Source: Pseudomonas sp. H1h (lineage in GTDB: Bacteria; Pseudomonadota; Gammaproteobacteria; Pseudomonadales; Pseudomonadaceae). Taken from it: a stretch of 64,000 nucleotides of DNA. A program made the translations under genes and the position numbers. Where the stretch lies: positions 124,001 through 188,000 of the forward strand of contig NZ_AYMJ01000003.1 in assembly GCF_000633255.1 (NCBI RefSeq). The letters run 5' to 3'. The notes under the pieces were generated by a model that was not told where the DNA came from, did no database searches, and saw only the letters and a program-made list of their open reading frames with translations. Positions 37,154 through 47,309 of the stretch are shown here, piece after piece (the stretch's first letter is position 1; each line of letters opens with the position of its first letter).

Positions 37154-38248
37154 ATGTCACTCACCCTGGAGCACGTCAGCCGTACCGTCGAGGGCCAGAT
37201 CTGGATCGACGATGCCTGCCTGAAATTCGAACCCGGATCCTTCAACGTTCTGCTCGGCCGCACACTGTCCGGCAAGACCAGCCTGATGCGCCTGATGGCA
37301 GGTCTGGACAAGCCCGACAGCGGCCGCATCCTGATGAACGGCGTCGACGTCACCCAGCGCCCGGTGCGGTTGCGCAATGTGTCGATGGTCTATCAGCAGT
37401 TCATCAATTACCCGACCATGACCGTGTTCGAGAACATCGCCTCGCCGCTGCGTCAGGCTGGGGTCTCGAAAGACATCATTCACGGCAAAGTGCTGGAAAC
37501 CGCGAAGATGCTGCGCATCGAGAAGTTCCTGCAACGCTATCCGCTGGAGCTTTCCGGCGGTCAGCAGCAGCGCACGGCGATGGCCCGGGCGCTGGTCAAG
37601 GACGCCGAGCTGATCCTGTTCGACGAGCCGCTGGTCAACCTCGACTACAAGCTGCGCGAAGAACTGCGCCAGGAAATGCGCGAGTTGTTCAAGCTGCGCC
37701 ACACCATCGCGATCTACGCCACCACCGAGCCCAACGAAGCGCTGGCACTGGGCGGCACCACCACCATTCTTCACGAGGGCCGGGTGATTCAGAGCGGCCC
37801 GTCGACCTCGGTGTATCACCAGCCGCAATCGGTGCTGGCGGCGGAGTTGTTCTCCGAGCCGCCGATCAACCTGATGCCCGGGCGCATTGTCGGCAATGAA
37901 GTCAGCTTCGCCAACTTCGTGCACTTCCCGTTGAACGTCGATCTGCGCCCGGTGGGTGAGGGCGAGTTCCGCTTTGGCGTGCGCCCAAGCCATATCTCGC
38001 TGGTGCCGAGCAACGATGACGACCTGGAACTGGCGGTCACTGTCGAAGTGGCGGAGATCAGCGGTTCGGAAACTTTCCTGCATGTGCGCAACGAGCATTT
38101 CCTGCTGGTGCTGCACCTGCCCGGGGTTCACGAGTACGACGTCGATGCGCCGATCCGCATTTACATCCCGACCCACAAGCTGTTCGTGTTCGATGCGCAG
38201 GGCCGTCTGGTGCAGGCACCGGGCCTGCGTGTCGCGAGGGTTGCCTGA
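37154..38248 (+). CDS. ABC importer ATPase 1 (GlpS-like), switch histidine replaced
   Basis: 364 residues from the ATG at 37154; the longer frame to 36761 runs through the promoter and a REP and is not real. Walker A is GRTLSGKT (35-42), the signature is LSGGQ (133-137) and Walker B is LILFDEP (153-159). In the H-loop the usual YVTHDQ reads YATTEP, so the switch histidine is Thr191. A C-terminal TOBE-type regulatory domain follows (about 240-364). Order and content of the operon match the rhizobial glycerol transporter GlpSTPQUV. The stop overlaps the next start (TGATG). Confidence 0.9.
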   Translation: MSLTLEHVSRTVEGQIWIDDACLKFEPGSFNVLLGRTLSGKTSLMRLMAGLDKPDSGRILMNGVDVTQRPVRLRNVSMVYQQFINYPTMTVFENIASPLRQAGVSKDIIHGKVLETAKMLRIEKFLQRYPLELSGGQQQRTAMARALVKDAELILFDEPLVNLDYKLREELRQEMRELFKLRHTIAIYATTEPNEALALGGTTTILHEGRVIQSGPSTSVYHQPQSVLAAELFSEPPINLMPGRIVGNEVSFANFVHFPLNVDLRPVGEGEFRFGVRPSHISLVPSNDDDLELAVTVEVAEISGSETFLHVRNEHFLLVLHLPGVHEYDVDAPIRIYIPTHKLFVFDAQGRLVQAPGLRVARVA

Positions 38249-39359
38249 TGGCCGAAATCCGTTTGCAGCACCTCGCCCACAGCTACAGCAAAACCCCGAG
38301 CGGGCCTGATGATTATGCGATCCGCGAGATGGATCACGTCTGGGAACAGGGCGGTGCCTATGCCTTGCTCGGCCCTTCGGGCTGCGGCAAGTCGACGTTG
38401 CTCAACATCATTTCCGGCCTGCTCAGCCCCTCGCAGGGCCATGTGTTGTTCGACGGCAAAGCGGTCAACGACCTGACGCCGGAGAAGCGCAACATCGCCC
38501 AGGTGTTCCAGTTTCCGGTGGTCTACGACACCATGACCGTGTTCGATAACCTGGCTTTTCCCCTGCGCAATCAGGGCATGGCCGAGGCGAAAGTGCACAG
38601 CAAGGTGCAGGAAATCGCCGAAGTCCTCGACCTGCAAAACCTGTTGAGCAAGAAGGCGCGTAACCTCACTGCCGACGAAAAACAGAAAGTCTCTATGGGC
38701 CGTGGCCTGGTGCGCGACGACGTTTCGGCGATCCTCTTCGATGAACCGCTGACGGTGATCGACCCGCACCTGAAGTGGAAGCTGCGGCGCAAGCTCAAGC
38801 AGATCCACGAGCAGTTCAACATCACCATGGTCTACGTCACCCACGATCAACTGGAGGCCTCGACCTTCGCCGACAAGATCGCGGTGATGTACGGCGGCCA
38901 GATCGTGCAGTTCGGTACGCCCCGCGAATTGTTCGAGCGGCCCAGCCACACTTTTGTCGGCTACTTCATCGGCAGCCCCGGGATGAATCTCATCGAAGTG
39001 CAGCCGCAGCCGGGCGGGGTCGGTTTCGCTTCGACGCACCTGCCGCTGTCCGAGGCCTTGCAGCGGCATATCGAACACGGTCAGTGGAAAAATCTGAAGG
39101 TCGGCATCCGTCCTGAATTCATTCACGTCTGGGACGAGCCGTTTGACGACGCGATGCAGGCCCGGGTGGTACACGTCGAAGACCTCGGCACCTACAAGAT
39201 CCTCACCCTCGACCTCGATGGTGCGCCGCTGAAGGTGCGCCTGGCAGAAGACAAACCGGTGCCGCAGGGCACGGCGTACATCAGTTTTCCGGCGCAGTGG
39301 CTGATGGTCTATGCCGACGAGTTCCTCCTGGAAGACACCGACCCTGCCGAGGTGCAGCC

Positions 39360-39363
<4 letters not shown>
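38248..39363 (+). CDS. ABC importer ATPase 2 (GlpT-like), degenerate signature motif
   Basis: 371 residues. Walker A GPSGCGKST (42-50), Walker B AILFDEP (161-167) and the switch histidine His199 in YVTHDQLEA are normal. The ABC signature reads LTADEKQK (140-147) instead of LSGGQQQR. This is the reverse of ATPase 1, which has a good signature but no switch histidine. A heterodimer would therefore have one canonical and one degenerate ATP site. It overlaps its neighbours on both sides by 1-4 bases. Confidence 0.9.
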
Positions 39364-40226
<863 letters not shown>

Positions 40227-40235
40227 GGCCCGGCC

Positions 40236-41036
<801 letters not shown>

Positions 41037-41043
41037 GGAACGC

Positions 41044-41319
41044 ATGATGGAATGGATGAGCTGGACCACCCCGACAGCGGGCTTCTTCATCGCCATTGGT
41101 CTGCTGCTGGTGGGCATGACCACGTGGGAATTGCGCTCGCCGAGCATCCTGCGACGAGGTTTTCTACCGATTGCCACCACCCGTGGCGATCGCTTGTTCA
41201 TCGGTCTTCTCGGCAGCGCCTACCTGCATTTGCTGGTCATCGGCGCCACCGACTGGAGCATCTGGGTAGCGTCCGCGCTGTCTCTGGTGTGGCTGTTGGT
41301 TGTGATGCGCTGGGGCTAG
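41044..41319 (+). CDS. Small DUF2160-type membrane protein of the ABC importer (GlpU-like)
   Basis: 91 residues from the ATG at 41044 (GAGGAACGC upstream). It has three hydrophobic segments (about 11-27, 54-70, 75-88). Proteins of this type occur only in this importer class, between the permeases and the binding protein. The role is unknown; it may be an accessory or assembly subunit. Its presence is the main reason for comparing this operon to GlpSTPQUV. Confidence 0.82.
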   Translation: MMEWMSWTTPTAGFFIAIGLLLVGMTTWELRSPSILRRGFLPIATTRGDRLFIGLLGSAYLHLLVIGATDWSIWVASALSLVWLLVVMRWG

Positions 41320-41366
41320 TCGAGTCGCTCGGCAATCGTGCTCCGAAACTCTAACTGGAGGTCTCT

Positions 41367-43109
41367 ATGTTCGATAAAAACAATAAGCTGCGACATAGCA
41401 TTTCATTGGCAGCCATGCTGGCACTCAGCGGTTTGAGCGCATCTGCCTGGGCCGATGCCTACGAGGACGCTGCGAAAAAATGGATCGGCAGCGAATTCAA
41501 ACCGTCGACCCTGACGGCCGATCAGCAACTCGAAGAATTGAAGTGGTTCATCAAGGCTGCCGAGCCGTTTCGCGGCATGGAAATCAAGGTGGTTTCCGAG
41601 ACCCTGACCACCCACGAATACGAGTCCAAGGTACTGGCCAAGGCCTTCACCGAAATCACCGGGATCAAGCTCACCCACGACCTGCTGCAAGAAGGCGACG
41701 TGGTGGAAAAAATGCAGACGGTGATGCAGTCGGACAAGAACATCTACGACGGCTGGGTCAACGACTCGGACCTGATCGGTACGCACTTTCGCTACGGCAA
41801 GACCGAATCGATCACCGACCTGATGGCCAACGAAGGCAAGAACTTCACCTCGCCGACCCTCGACATCAAGGACTTCATCGGCATCTCGTTCACCACCGCG
41901 CCGGACGGCAAGATCTATCAACTGCCCGACCAGCAATTCGCCAACCTCTACTGGTTCCGCGCCGACTGGTTTGAACGCGCCGATCTCAAAGCCAAGTTCA
42001 AGGAAAAGTACGGCTACGAACTCGGCGTGCCGGTGAACTGGTCAGCCTATGAAGACATCGCCAAATTCTTCAGCGAAGACGTCAAGGAAATCGACGGCAA
42101 ACGCGTCTACGGGCACATGGACTACGGCAAGAAAGACCCGTCGCTCGGCTGGCGCTTCACCGATGCCTGGTTTTCCATGGCCGGCGGCGGCGACAAGGGC
42201 CTGCCCAACGGCTTGCCCGTGGACGAGTGGGGGATTCGCGTCGAGGATTGCCACCCGGTCGGTTCCAGCGTGACCCGCGGCGGCGACACCAACGGCCCGG
42301 CCGCGGTGTTTGCCACGCAGAAATACGTCGACTGGCTCAAGGCCTACGCACCACCGGAAGCGGCGGGCATGACCTTCTCCGAGTCGGGGCCGGTGCCGTC
42401 GCAGGGCAACATCGCGCAACAGATTTTCTGGTACACCGCGTTCACCGCCGACATGACCAAACCCGGCCTGCCGGTGGTCAACGCCGATGGCACGCCGAAA
42501 TGGCGGATGGCGCCGTCGCCGCGTGGCCCGTATTGGGAGGAGGGCATGAAGCTCGGGTATCAGGACGTGGGGTCGTGGACGTTTATGAAGTCCACGCCTG
42601 AGAAACAGAAGCTCGCTGCGTGGCTGTATGCGCAGTTCGTGACGTCGAAAACTGTCTCGCTGAAGAAAACCATCGTCGGCCTGACGCCGATTCGTGAGTC
42701 GGACATCAACTCGCAGGCGATGACCGATCTGGCGCCGAAACTCGGTGGCCTGGTTGAGTTCTACCGCAGCCCGGCCCGCGTGCAATGGACCCCGACCGGG
42801 ACCAACGTGCCGGACTATCCACGTCTGGCGCAACTGTGGTGGAGCCACATCGCGGAAGCTGCCAGCGGCGAGAAGACCCCGCAACAGGCGCTGGATGGCC
42901 TGGCCAAGGATCAGGACGCGATCATGACGCGCTTGGAACGCTCCAAGGCCCAGGCTGTTTGCGCACCGAAGATGAATCCGGAACGCGACGCGCAGTATTG
43001 GTTCGATCAGCCGGGCGCACCAAAACCGAAACTGGCGAACGAGAAGCCGAAAGGCGAGACCGTGAGCTACAACGAACTGCTGAAATCGTGGGCGGATGCG
43101 CGCAAGTGA
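41367..43109 (+). CDS. ABC importer periplasmic substrate-binding protein (GlpV-like)
   Basis: 580 residues, large for a binding protein, as in the GlpV type. The signal peptide (about 1-30) ends ASAWADA. AACTGGAGGTCTCT precedes the ATG. The body is a family-1 solute-binding fold (about 60-540). It is last gene of the operon, followed by a terminator at 43131. The substrate is probably a small polyol or related compound by analogy with the glycerol system. That inference rests on operon resemblance only. Confidence 0.88.
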   Translation: MFDKNNKLRHSISLAAMLALSGLSASAWADAYEDAAKKWIGSEFKPSTLTADQQLEELKWFIKAAEPFRGMEIKVVSETLTTHEYESKVLAKAFTEITGIKLTHDLLQEGDVVEKMQTVMQSDKNIYDGWVNDSDLIGTHFRYGKTESITDLMANEGKNFTSPTLDIKDFIGISFTTAPDGKIYQLPDQQFANLYWFRADWFERADLKAKFKEKYGYELGVPVNWSAYEDIAKFFSEDVKEIDGKRVYGHMDYGKKDPSLGWRFTDAWFSMAGGGDKGLPNGLPVDEWGIRVEDCHPVGSSVTRGGDTNGPAAVFATQKYVDWLKAYAPPEAAGMTFSESGPVPSQGNIAQQIFWYTAFTADMTKPGLPVVNADGTPKWRMAPSPRGPYWEEGMKLGYQDVGSWTFMKSTPEKQKLAAWLYAQFVTSKTVSLKKTIVGLTPIRESDINSQAMTDLAPKLGGLVEFYRSPARVQWTPTGTNVPDYPRLAQLWWSHIAEAASGEKTPQQALDGLAKDQDAIMTRLERSKAQAVCAPKMNPERDAQYWFDQPGAPKPKLANEKPKGETVSYNELLKSWADARK

Positions 43110-43130
43110 TAGCGGCACTGTGAAAGGCGA

Positions 43131-43153
43131 ACGGCACCGAAAGGTGCCGTTTT
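43131..43153 (+). terminator. Terminator of the ABC importer operon
   Basis: ACGGCACC-GAAA-GGTGCCGT followed by TTTT, 22 bp after the binding-protein stop. Confidence 0.9.
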
Positions 43154-43175
43154 CATGTGTGCCTGATCGGCCGCC

Positions 43176-43533
43176 TTCGCGAGCAAGCCCGCTCCCACAG
43201 GTTTCGGCGGCGTCCACACATTTTGCGGATGACCGCGATCACTGTGGGAGCGGGCTTGCTCGCGAAGGCGGTGTGTCAGATAACAAAAAGGTGCCTGACC
43301 CGACGCCTTCGCTTGCAGGCAAGCTCCCACAGGTTTCGCGGTGTTCACAACTGCAGGGCTCACCGCCGATCACTGTGGGAGCGGGCTTGCTCGCGAAAGC
43401 GGTGTGTCAGATAACAAAGAGGTGACTGACCCAACGCCTTCGCTTGCAGGCAAGCTCCCACAGGTTTCGCGGTGTTCACAACTGCTGGGCTCACCGCCGA
43501 TCATTGTGGGAGCTTGCCTGCAAGCGATGGCGG
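43176..43533. repeat. Composite REP cluster with two tandem 131-bp units (left copy)
   Basis: Five REP palindromes of two subtypes alternate: GTGGGAGCGGGCTTGCTCGCGAA and GTGGGAGCTTGCCTGCAAGCGA. A 131-bp unit starting TGTGGGAG occurs at 43243-43373 and 43374-43504, and the first 28 bp or so recur at 43505. Bases from 43176 on match the cluster at 44601-44828 in the same orientation, offset 1425 bp. This fills most of the 485-bp gap between the binding-protein gene and the PIN gene. Confidence 0.92.
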
Positions 43534-43594
43534 TCTGACATTCAACATGGGGATCTACTGGCAAGGCGTAATGGTGAGTCATTCACGCTTTGGG

Positions 43595-43972
43595 TCAAAC
43601 CAGAACAGCCAGATCAGTGTATTGAACAACCAAAGGGTCTGCGGTAAGCAGTTTCATCGGTTCGGTCATTGCGGCGGCGACTATAAGCCGGTCAAACGGA
43701 TCTCGGTGATGATGCTCAAGATCCTTCACGGCAATGGCGTGTTCGGAGGTCACCGGCAGTTCGATGAAACCGCTGTCGAGGCAATATTGGCGGATTTCAT
43801 CCAGATCAACGTTTAGCTTTCCGAGCCCGACCTTGATTGCCATTTCCCAGAAGGAGGCGGCACTGATGTAGATATCGGCAGCGTTTTCAATCAGCTTTCT
43901 GGCTTTGCCGGACAGTCTCGCATCATCACTAAGTGTCCAGAGCAGGATGTGCGTGTCGAGCAGAAGTCTCAT
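43595..43972 (-). CDS. vapC: PIN-domain ribonuclease toxin (VapC family)
   Basis: 125 residues. PIN acidic residues are visible: LLLDTHILLW (Asp6), the central FWEMAIKVGLGKL (Glu43), and HHRDPFDRLIVAAA (Asp92, Asp95). VapC-type toxins cut tRNA or rRNA. The ATG overlaps the antitoxin stop (ATGA), the usual antitoxin-first coupling. The module is flanked by two direct copies of a composite REP cluster. Confidence 0.9.
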   Translation of the reverse strand: MRLLLDTHILLWTLSDDARLSGKARKLIENAADIYISAASFWEMAIKVGLGKLNVDLDEIRQYCLDSGFIELPVTSEHAIAVKDLEHHHRDPFDRLIVAAAMTEPMKLLTADPLVVQYTDLAVLV

Positions 43973-44208
43973 GCCTGAGTGCCCTCAAATGCGTCCAGCA
44001 TGTCATCGGGCATTGGTGAGTCGAAATCGTCGGGCAGGATCAGCTTGCCTTTCATGGCGCCAATGCGCTGTGCGCTGGTTTTTCCTACAGGAACGAGACG
44101 TGCCATCGCCCGACCATGTTTGGCGATCGTGATGATTTGCCCGGCCGCAGCATCGTCGACAAGCTTGGACAGATTGTTTTTGGCTTCCGCCAGCGGAACG
44201 ATGATCAT
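43969..44208 (-). CDS. Phd/YefM-type antitoxin of the PIN toxin
   Basis: 79 residues from the ATG at 44208, chosen because AGGGGTGAACTG lies just upstream and the Phd fold starts there (MIIVPLAEAKNNLSKLVDDA). An open frame continues upstream to 44424 but that part is a remnant of another gene. DNA binding is through the N-terminal Phd fold (about 1-50) and toxin neutralisation through the C-terminal tail. A perfect 9-bp inverted repeat lies directly upstream. Confidence 0.9.
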   Translation of the reverse strand: MIIVPLAEAKNNLSKLVDDAAAGQIITIAKHGRAMARLVPVGKTSAQRIGAMKGKLILPDDFDSPMPDDMLDAFEGTQA

Positions 44209-44220
44209 CAGTTCACCCCT

Positions 44221-44248
44221 AAATTCTGGACAAATATAGCCAGAATTT
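44221..44248. promoter_or_regulatory. Operator-like inverted repeat of the vapBC-type pair
   Basis: AAATTCTGG-N10-CCAGAATTT, a perfect 9-bp inverted repeat starting 13 bp upstream of the antitoxin ATG. This position fits autorepression by the Phd-type antitoxin or its complex. Confidence 0.75.
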
Positions 44249-44289
44249 CCCAAGGCTGTAAAATCGCGCCAGTGCTCTGAGCAACCAAG

Positions 44290-44400
44290 AGGCCGAACCG
44301 TCCACCTGCGTTGATAGGACTGCTGCGCGATACTGCTGTGTTGCTGGGCTGTCAAAGCATCGATGCCCTCAGTCAACTCACAAAAGATATCTCGTTTCAT
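44290..44400 (-). pseudogene. Truncated N-terminus of a HigA-type antitoxin
   Basis: From the ATG at 44400 the frame reads MKRDIFCELTEGIDALTAQQ, closely matching the start MKRDIFSELMDGLEALADER of the intact HTH antitoxin at 56119. The helix-turn-helix region is absent and similarity stops after about 17-20 residues. The frame runs on into the Phd antitoxin without a stop. It is a relic of an earlier toxin-antitoxin locus; the right end is approximate. Confidence 0.65.
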
Positions 44401-44600
44401 CATTTGTCTCGCCTCGATATTCAACCTGCCAAGACACTCACCTTAGTGCTATCCACTCAAGGCTGACTGTAGGACGAAGCGGAGGTTATGGCGGGAGCTT
44501 TCGGAGTGTGCGCGGAGACGAAAGCGCATCGGTAAAAAATCGTACAGAACTGCCGATTTTCAGTCTGGTATTCAACCTGGATATCGCCTGACCCAACGCT

Positions 44601-44828
44601 TTCGCGAGCAAGCCCGCTCCCACAGGTTTCGGCGGCGTCCACACATTTTGCGGATGACCGCGATCACAGTGGGAGCGGGCTTGCTCGCGAAGGCGGTGTG
44701 TCAGATAACAAAAAGGTGCCTGACCCGACGCCTTCGCTTGCAGGCAAGCTCCCACAGGTTTTGAGGTGTTCACAACTGCAGGGCTCACCGCAGATCATTG
44801 TGGGAGCTTGCCTGCAAGCGATGGGGGC
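44601..44828. repeat. Composite REP cluster (right copy)
   Basis: Same sequence and orientation as 43176-43533 but with only one 131-bp unit (44668-44798), followed by the terminal GTGGGAGCTTGCCTGCAAGCGATGG at 44800. The match is near-identical over the first 160 bp. It also supplies the 3' end of the sensor kinase gene. The stretch 44401-44600 between the HigA relic and this repeat holds no gene that I can support. Confidence 0.92.
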
Positions 44829-46228
44829 GTTCCTGTCACCGCAGGAAAACCAAGCCTGAACACCGTCATCACCCCTGGCAGGCTTTTCACCTCGGCCACC
44901 CCCTGATGCAGGCTCATGATCGAGCGCACGATGGCCAGGCCCAGCCCGGTGCTGCCTTGCGAGCGCGAGCGGGCGCTGTCGACGCGGTAGAAACGGTCGA
45001 ACAGGTGCGACAGATGCCGGGCCTCGATGCCGGGTCCAGGATTGCTCACCAGCAGCGAGCTTTGCGTTGCACCTTGCTCGATCAGCAATGTCACGGTTTT
45101 ACCGTTCGGGCAGTGTCGCAGCGCATTCGACAGCAGATTTGAAATCGCCCGCTGAATCATCAGCCGATCGCCCGCCACCGTCGCGCAGCCCACCACGCTC
45201 AGGTGAATGTCCTTGTCCTGCGCCGACAGCGAAAACATCTCCGCGACCTTCGCTGCTTCATCCTCCAGCGCCACCGGCTCAAACGGCGCCAGCGCCGACG
45301 GATGGCTGACCTGCGCCAGAAACAGCATGTCCGAGACAATCCGCGCGACGCGCTCCAGCTCCTCGGTGCAGGACACCAGCACGTCCTTGTACTCTTCGGT
45401 CGTGCGCTCGCGGGACAAGGTTACCTGCGCCTTGCCCATCAGGTTATTGATAGGCGTGCGCAATTCGTGGGCCAGATCATCGGAAAACTGCGACAACTGC
45501 TGCACGCCGGCGTCCAGCCGATCCAGCATGAAATTGATGCCTTGTGCCAGTGCGCTCAACTCCTGCGGCATGTTCACCACCGACAGTCGATGCTCCAGAT
45601 CCTGGGTCGAGACCATCGCCGCCACCTTGCGGAACTCGCGCAGCGGTGCCAATCCGCGTTGCACTGCGCCCCAGGCGGTCAGGCCGATGAACACCAGCAG
45701 CAACGGCAAGGCAACCAGCGTCGAACGCAAATAGGCACTGAGCAGCGCCTGATCATGGGCATTGTCCATCGACAACAGCACCGGCACGCTGCTGCCATCC
45801 TTGAGGCGAATCAGCTTCGAGGCAGTGAGGAATCTGGCGCCTTCGGCATCGGTACTGTCGCTGTAGGCCAGTTGATCGGTGGTCCCGCGAACCGCTCTGA
45901 GTTCCACCCGTGGATCGGTCAGCCCCGAGCCAGACTTGAGCAGCGGCGAGCGCAGGTTCAAACGGTCATAAATCGTCAGTGTCAGGTTGTCGTGGCCCAT
46001 CACCTGATCAAGCAGAATGTGCGGCTTGCCGCTGACTTCATTGGCATCGACGTACAGCGACAGGCTGTGTTCAACCTGCGCCATCTTCTTTTGCAGGCTG
46101 TCGCGGGACAGCGCATTTAGCTCATGGGTCAGGGCGAAATACGCCAGGATCGCCAGAAACACCACCAACATTGCGCCCAGCGTACTCACCGTCAGACCAA
46201 GGCGCATCGACAGGCTGGCGGGCTTCAT
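44795..46228 (-). CDS. czcS: Heavy-metal sensor histidine kinase (CzcS/CopS type)
   Basis: 477 residues from the ATG at 46228, which overlaps the regulator stop by four bases. Two membrane helices (about 10-33 and 167-187) enclose a periplasmic metal-sensing domain. HAMP, the H-box [18 protein letters not shown] (His254), the N-box [14 protein letters not shown] and the G-box [12 protein letters not shown] are all present. The last ten residues, [10 protein letters not shown], are encoded by a REP palindrome. It pairs with the regulator upstream and is divergent from czcCBA. Zn/Cd/Co or Cu is inferred from that context. Confidence 0.9.
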   Translation of the reverse strand: MKPASLSMRLGLTVSTLGAMLVVFLAILAYFALTHELNALSRDSLQKKMAQVEHSLSLYVDANEVSGKPHILLDQVMGHDNLTLTIYDRLNLRSPLLKSGSGLTDPRVELRAVRGTTDQLAYSDSTDAEGARFLTASKLIRLKDGSSVPVLLSMDNAHDQALLSAYLRSTLVALPLLLVFIGLTAWGAVQRGLAPLREFRKVAAMVSTQDLEHRLSVVNMPQELSALAQGINFMLDRLDAGVQQLSQFSDDLAHELRTPINNLMGKAQVTLSRERTTEEYKDVLVSCTEELERVARIVSDMLFLAQVSHPSALAPFEPVALEDEAAKVAEMFSLSAQDKDIHLSVVGCATVAGDRLMIQRAISNLLSNALRHCPNGKTVTLLIEQGATQSSLLVSNPGPGIEARHLSHLFDRFYRVDSARSRSQGSTGLGLAIVRSIMSLHQGVAEVKSLPGVMTVFRLGFPAVTGTPPSLAGKLPQ

Positions 46229-46899
46229 TCCCGCGCCTCCAGCACGTAGCCGACACCGCGCAGGGTGTGGATCAGCTTGTGGTCGAACGGGTCGTCGATC
46301 TTTGCCCGCAAGCGGCGGATCGACACTTCGACCACGTTGGTGTCGCAGTCGAAATTCATGTCCCACACCAGCGAGATGATCTGCGTACGTGTCAGCACCT
46401 CGCCAGACTGGCGCATCAACAGATGCAGCAGGGCGAATTCCTTGGTGGTCAGGTCGATGCGCTGCTCGCCACGAAACGCCCGATGTCGGCCCGGATCGAG
46501 TTCCAGATCAGCGACTTTCAGCACCTGCGGCACCGGAATGTTTTCGCTGCGGCGCATCAATGTACGCACCCGCGCCAGCAGTTCGGGAAATTCGAACGGC
46601 TTGACCAGATAGTCGTCGGCACCCAGATCCAGACCACGAATCTTGTCGGCCAGGCGCCCGCGCGCGGTGAGCATCATCACCCGCGTTGAGTGCGTGCGGC
46701 GCAGTTGTTCCAGCACGCCCCAGCCGTCGAGTTCCGGCAAGTTCACGTCGAGAATGATCAGGTCATACGCCTGTTGTTGCGCAAGATGCAAACCGTCGGC
46801 GCCATTGATGGCGTGGTCAACGACATAACCACTTTCGGTCAAACCCTGATGCAAGTATTCGGCAGCTTTAAGCTCGTCCTCGACGACAAGGATTCGCAT
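46225..46899 (-). CDS. czcR: OmpR-family heavy-metal response regulator (CzcR/CopR type)
   Basis: 224 residues. The receiver domain has the acidic pair VVEDE and phosphorylation site Asp51 ([14 protein letters not shown]). Next come [20 protein letters not shown] and an OmpR winged helix ending [29 protein letters not shown]. It is divergent from czcC, with a 410-bp regulatory region between them that includes a MerR-type promoter aimed at this gene and a candidate CzcR box near czcC. CopR is the alternative name. Confidence 0.92.
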   Translation of the reverse strand: MRILVVEDELKAAEYLHQGLTESGYVVDHAINGADGLHLAQQQAYDLIILDVNLPELDGWGVLEQLRRTHSTRVMMLTARGRLADKIRGLDLGADDYLVKPFEFPELLARVRTLMRRSENIPVPQVLKVADLELDPGRHRAFRGEQRIDLTTKEFALLHLLMRQSGEVLTRTQIISLVWDMNFDCDTNVVEVSIRRLRAKIDDPFDHKLIHTLRGVGYVLEARE

Positions 46900-47002
46900 G
46901 ATCTATCACCACTTTTATTTAATGGATATTTAATTAAGGTGGTCGGGAAAGTTATTGTTTTTGTAGGGCTTCCGGACGGATTTCAATAAGTGAATGGCAT
47001 GT

Positions 47003-47033
47003 ACGGTAAAGGCTGTAGCGGCTACAGGGTCAA
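47003..47033 (-). promoter_or_regulatory. MerR-type metal promoter (CadR/ZntR-like operator) driving czcR
   Basis: On the minus strand TTGACC (47033-47028), a 19-bp spacer and TACCGT (47008-47003). The spacer contains the perfect dyad CTGTAGC-C-GCTACAG. Overlong 19-20-bp spacers filled by a dyad are the hallmark of promoters activated by MerR-family metal sensors, and ACCCTGTAG..CTACAG is close to CadR operators. No MerR metal sensor gene is in the window, so the regulator must be encoded elsewhere. Confidence 0.72.
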
Positions 47034-47217
47034 CCCAGGAGGCCTTTAAAACGGCCATCCGCGACAGCCTGTCGCAGCCTGAGTGCGCTAAAAACATGTA
47101 TTGCATTCAGGCAAGTGCTGTTCGGCAGATAACTACTGTGTATTTGTTTCCATGTGTTGCGGCAAAGCCTTTTGCACTTCGCATCCTAGAACAAAACAAC
47201 TTCCGTAAACCGTGGAT

Positions 47218-47233
47218 AACGGATTTGTAATCT
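47218..47233. promoter_or_regulatory. Candidate CzcR/CopR box upstream of czcC
   Basis: ATAAC-GGATTT-GTAAT, 77 bp before the czcC start. It shares 14 of 16 bases with ATTAC-GGATAT-GTAAT upstream of the first ptrA-like gene (53101-53116). It is a candidate site for the adjacent response regulator. Confidence 0.6.
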
Positions 47234-47309
47234 TTCAGTCACCTTGTCGATAAGTTCAAAACCCTACCGTGGCGGCATCGAAAAATCCTGAACTAAAGGA
47301 AGTCTTCCA

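Noticed and set aside
43165..43530. Regularly spaced repeats resembling a short CRISPR array
   Set aside because: The repeats are REP palindromes in alternating orientation and the spacers are themselves repeated with a 131-bp period. No cas genes are near.
46994..47230. 78-codon plus-strand frame between czcR and czcC
   Set aside because: It overlaps the MerR-type operator and the candidate CzcR box, has no ribosome site and no recognisable similarity.
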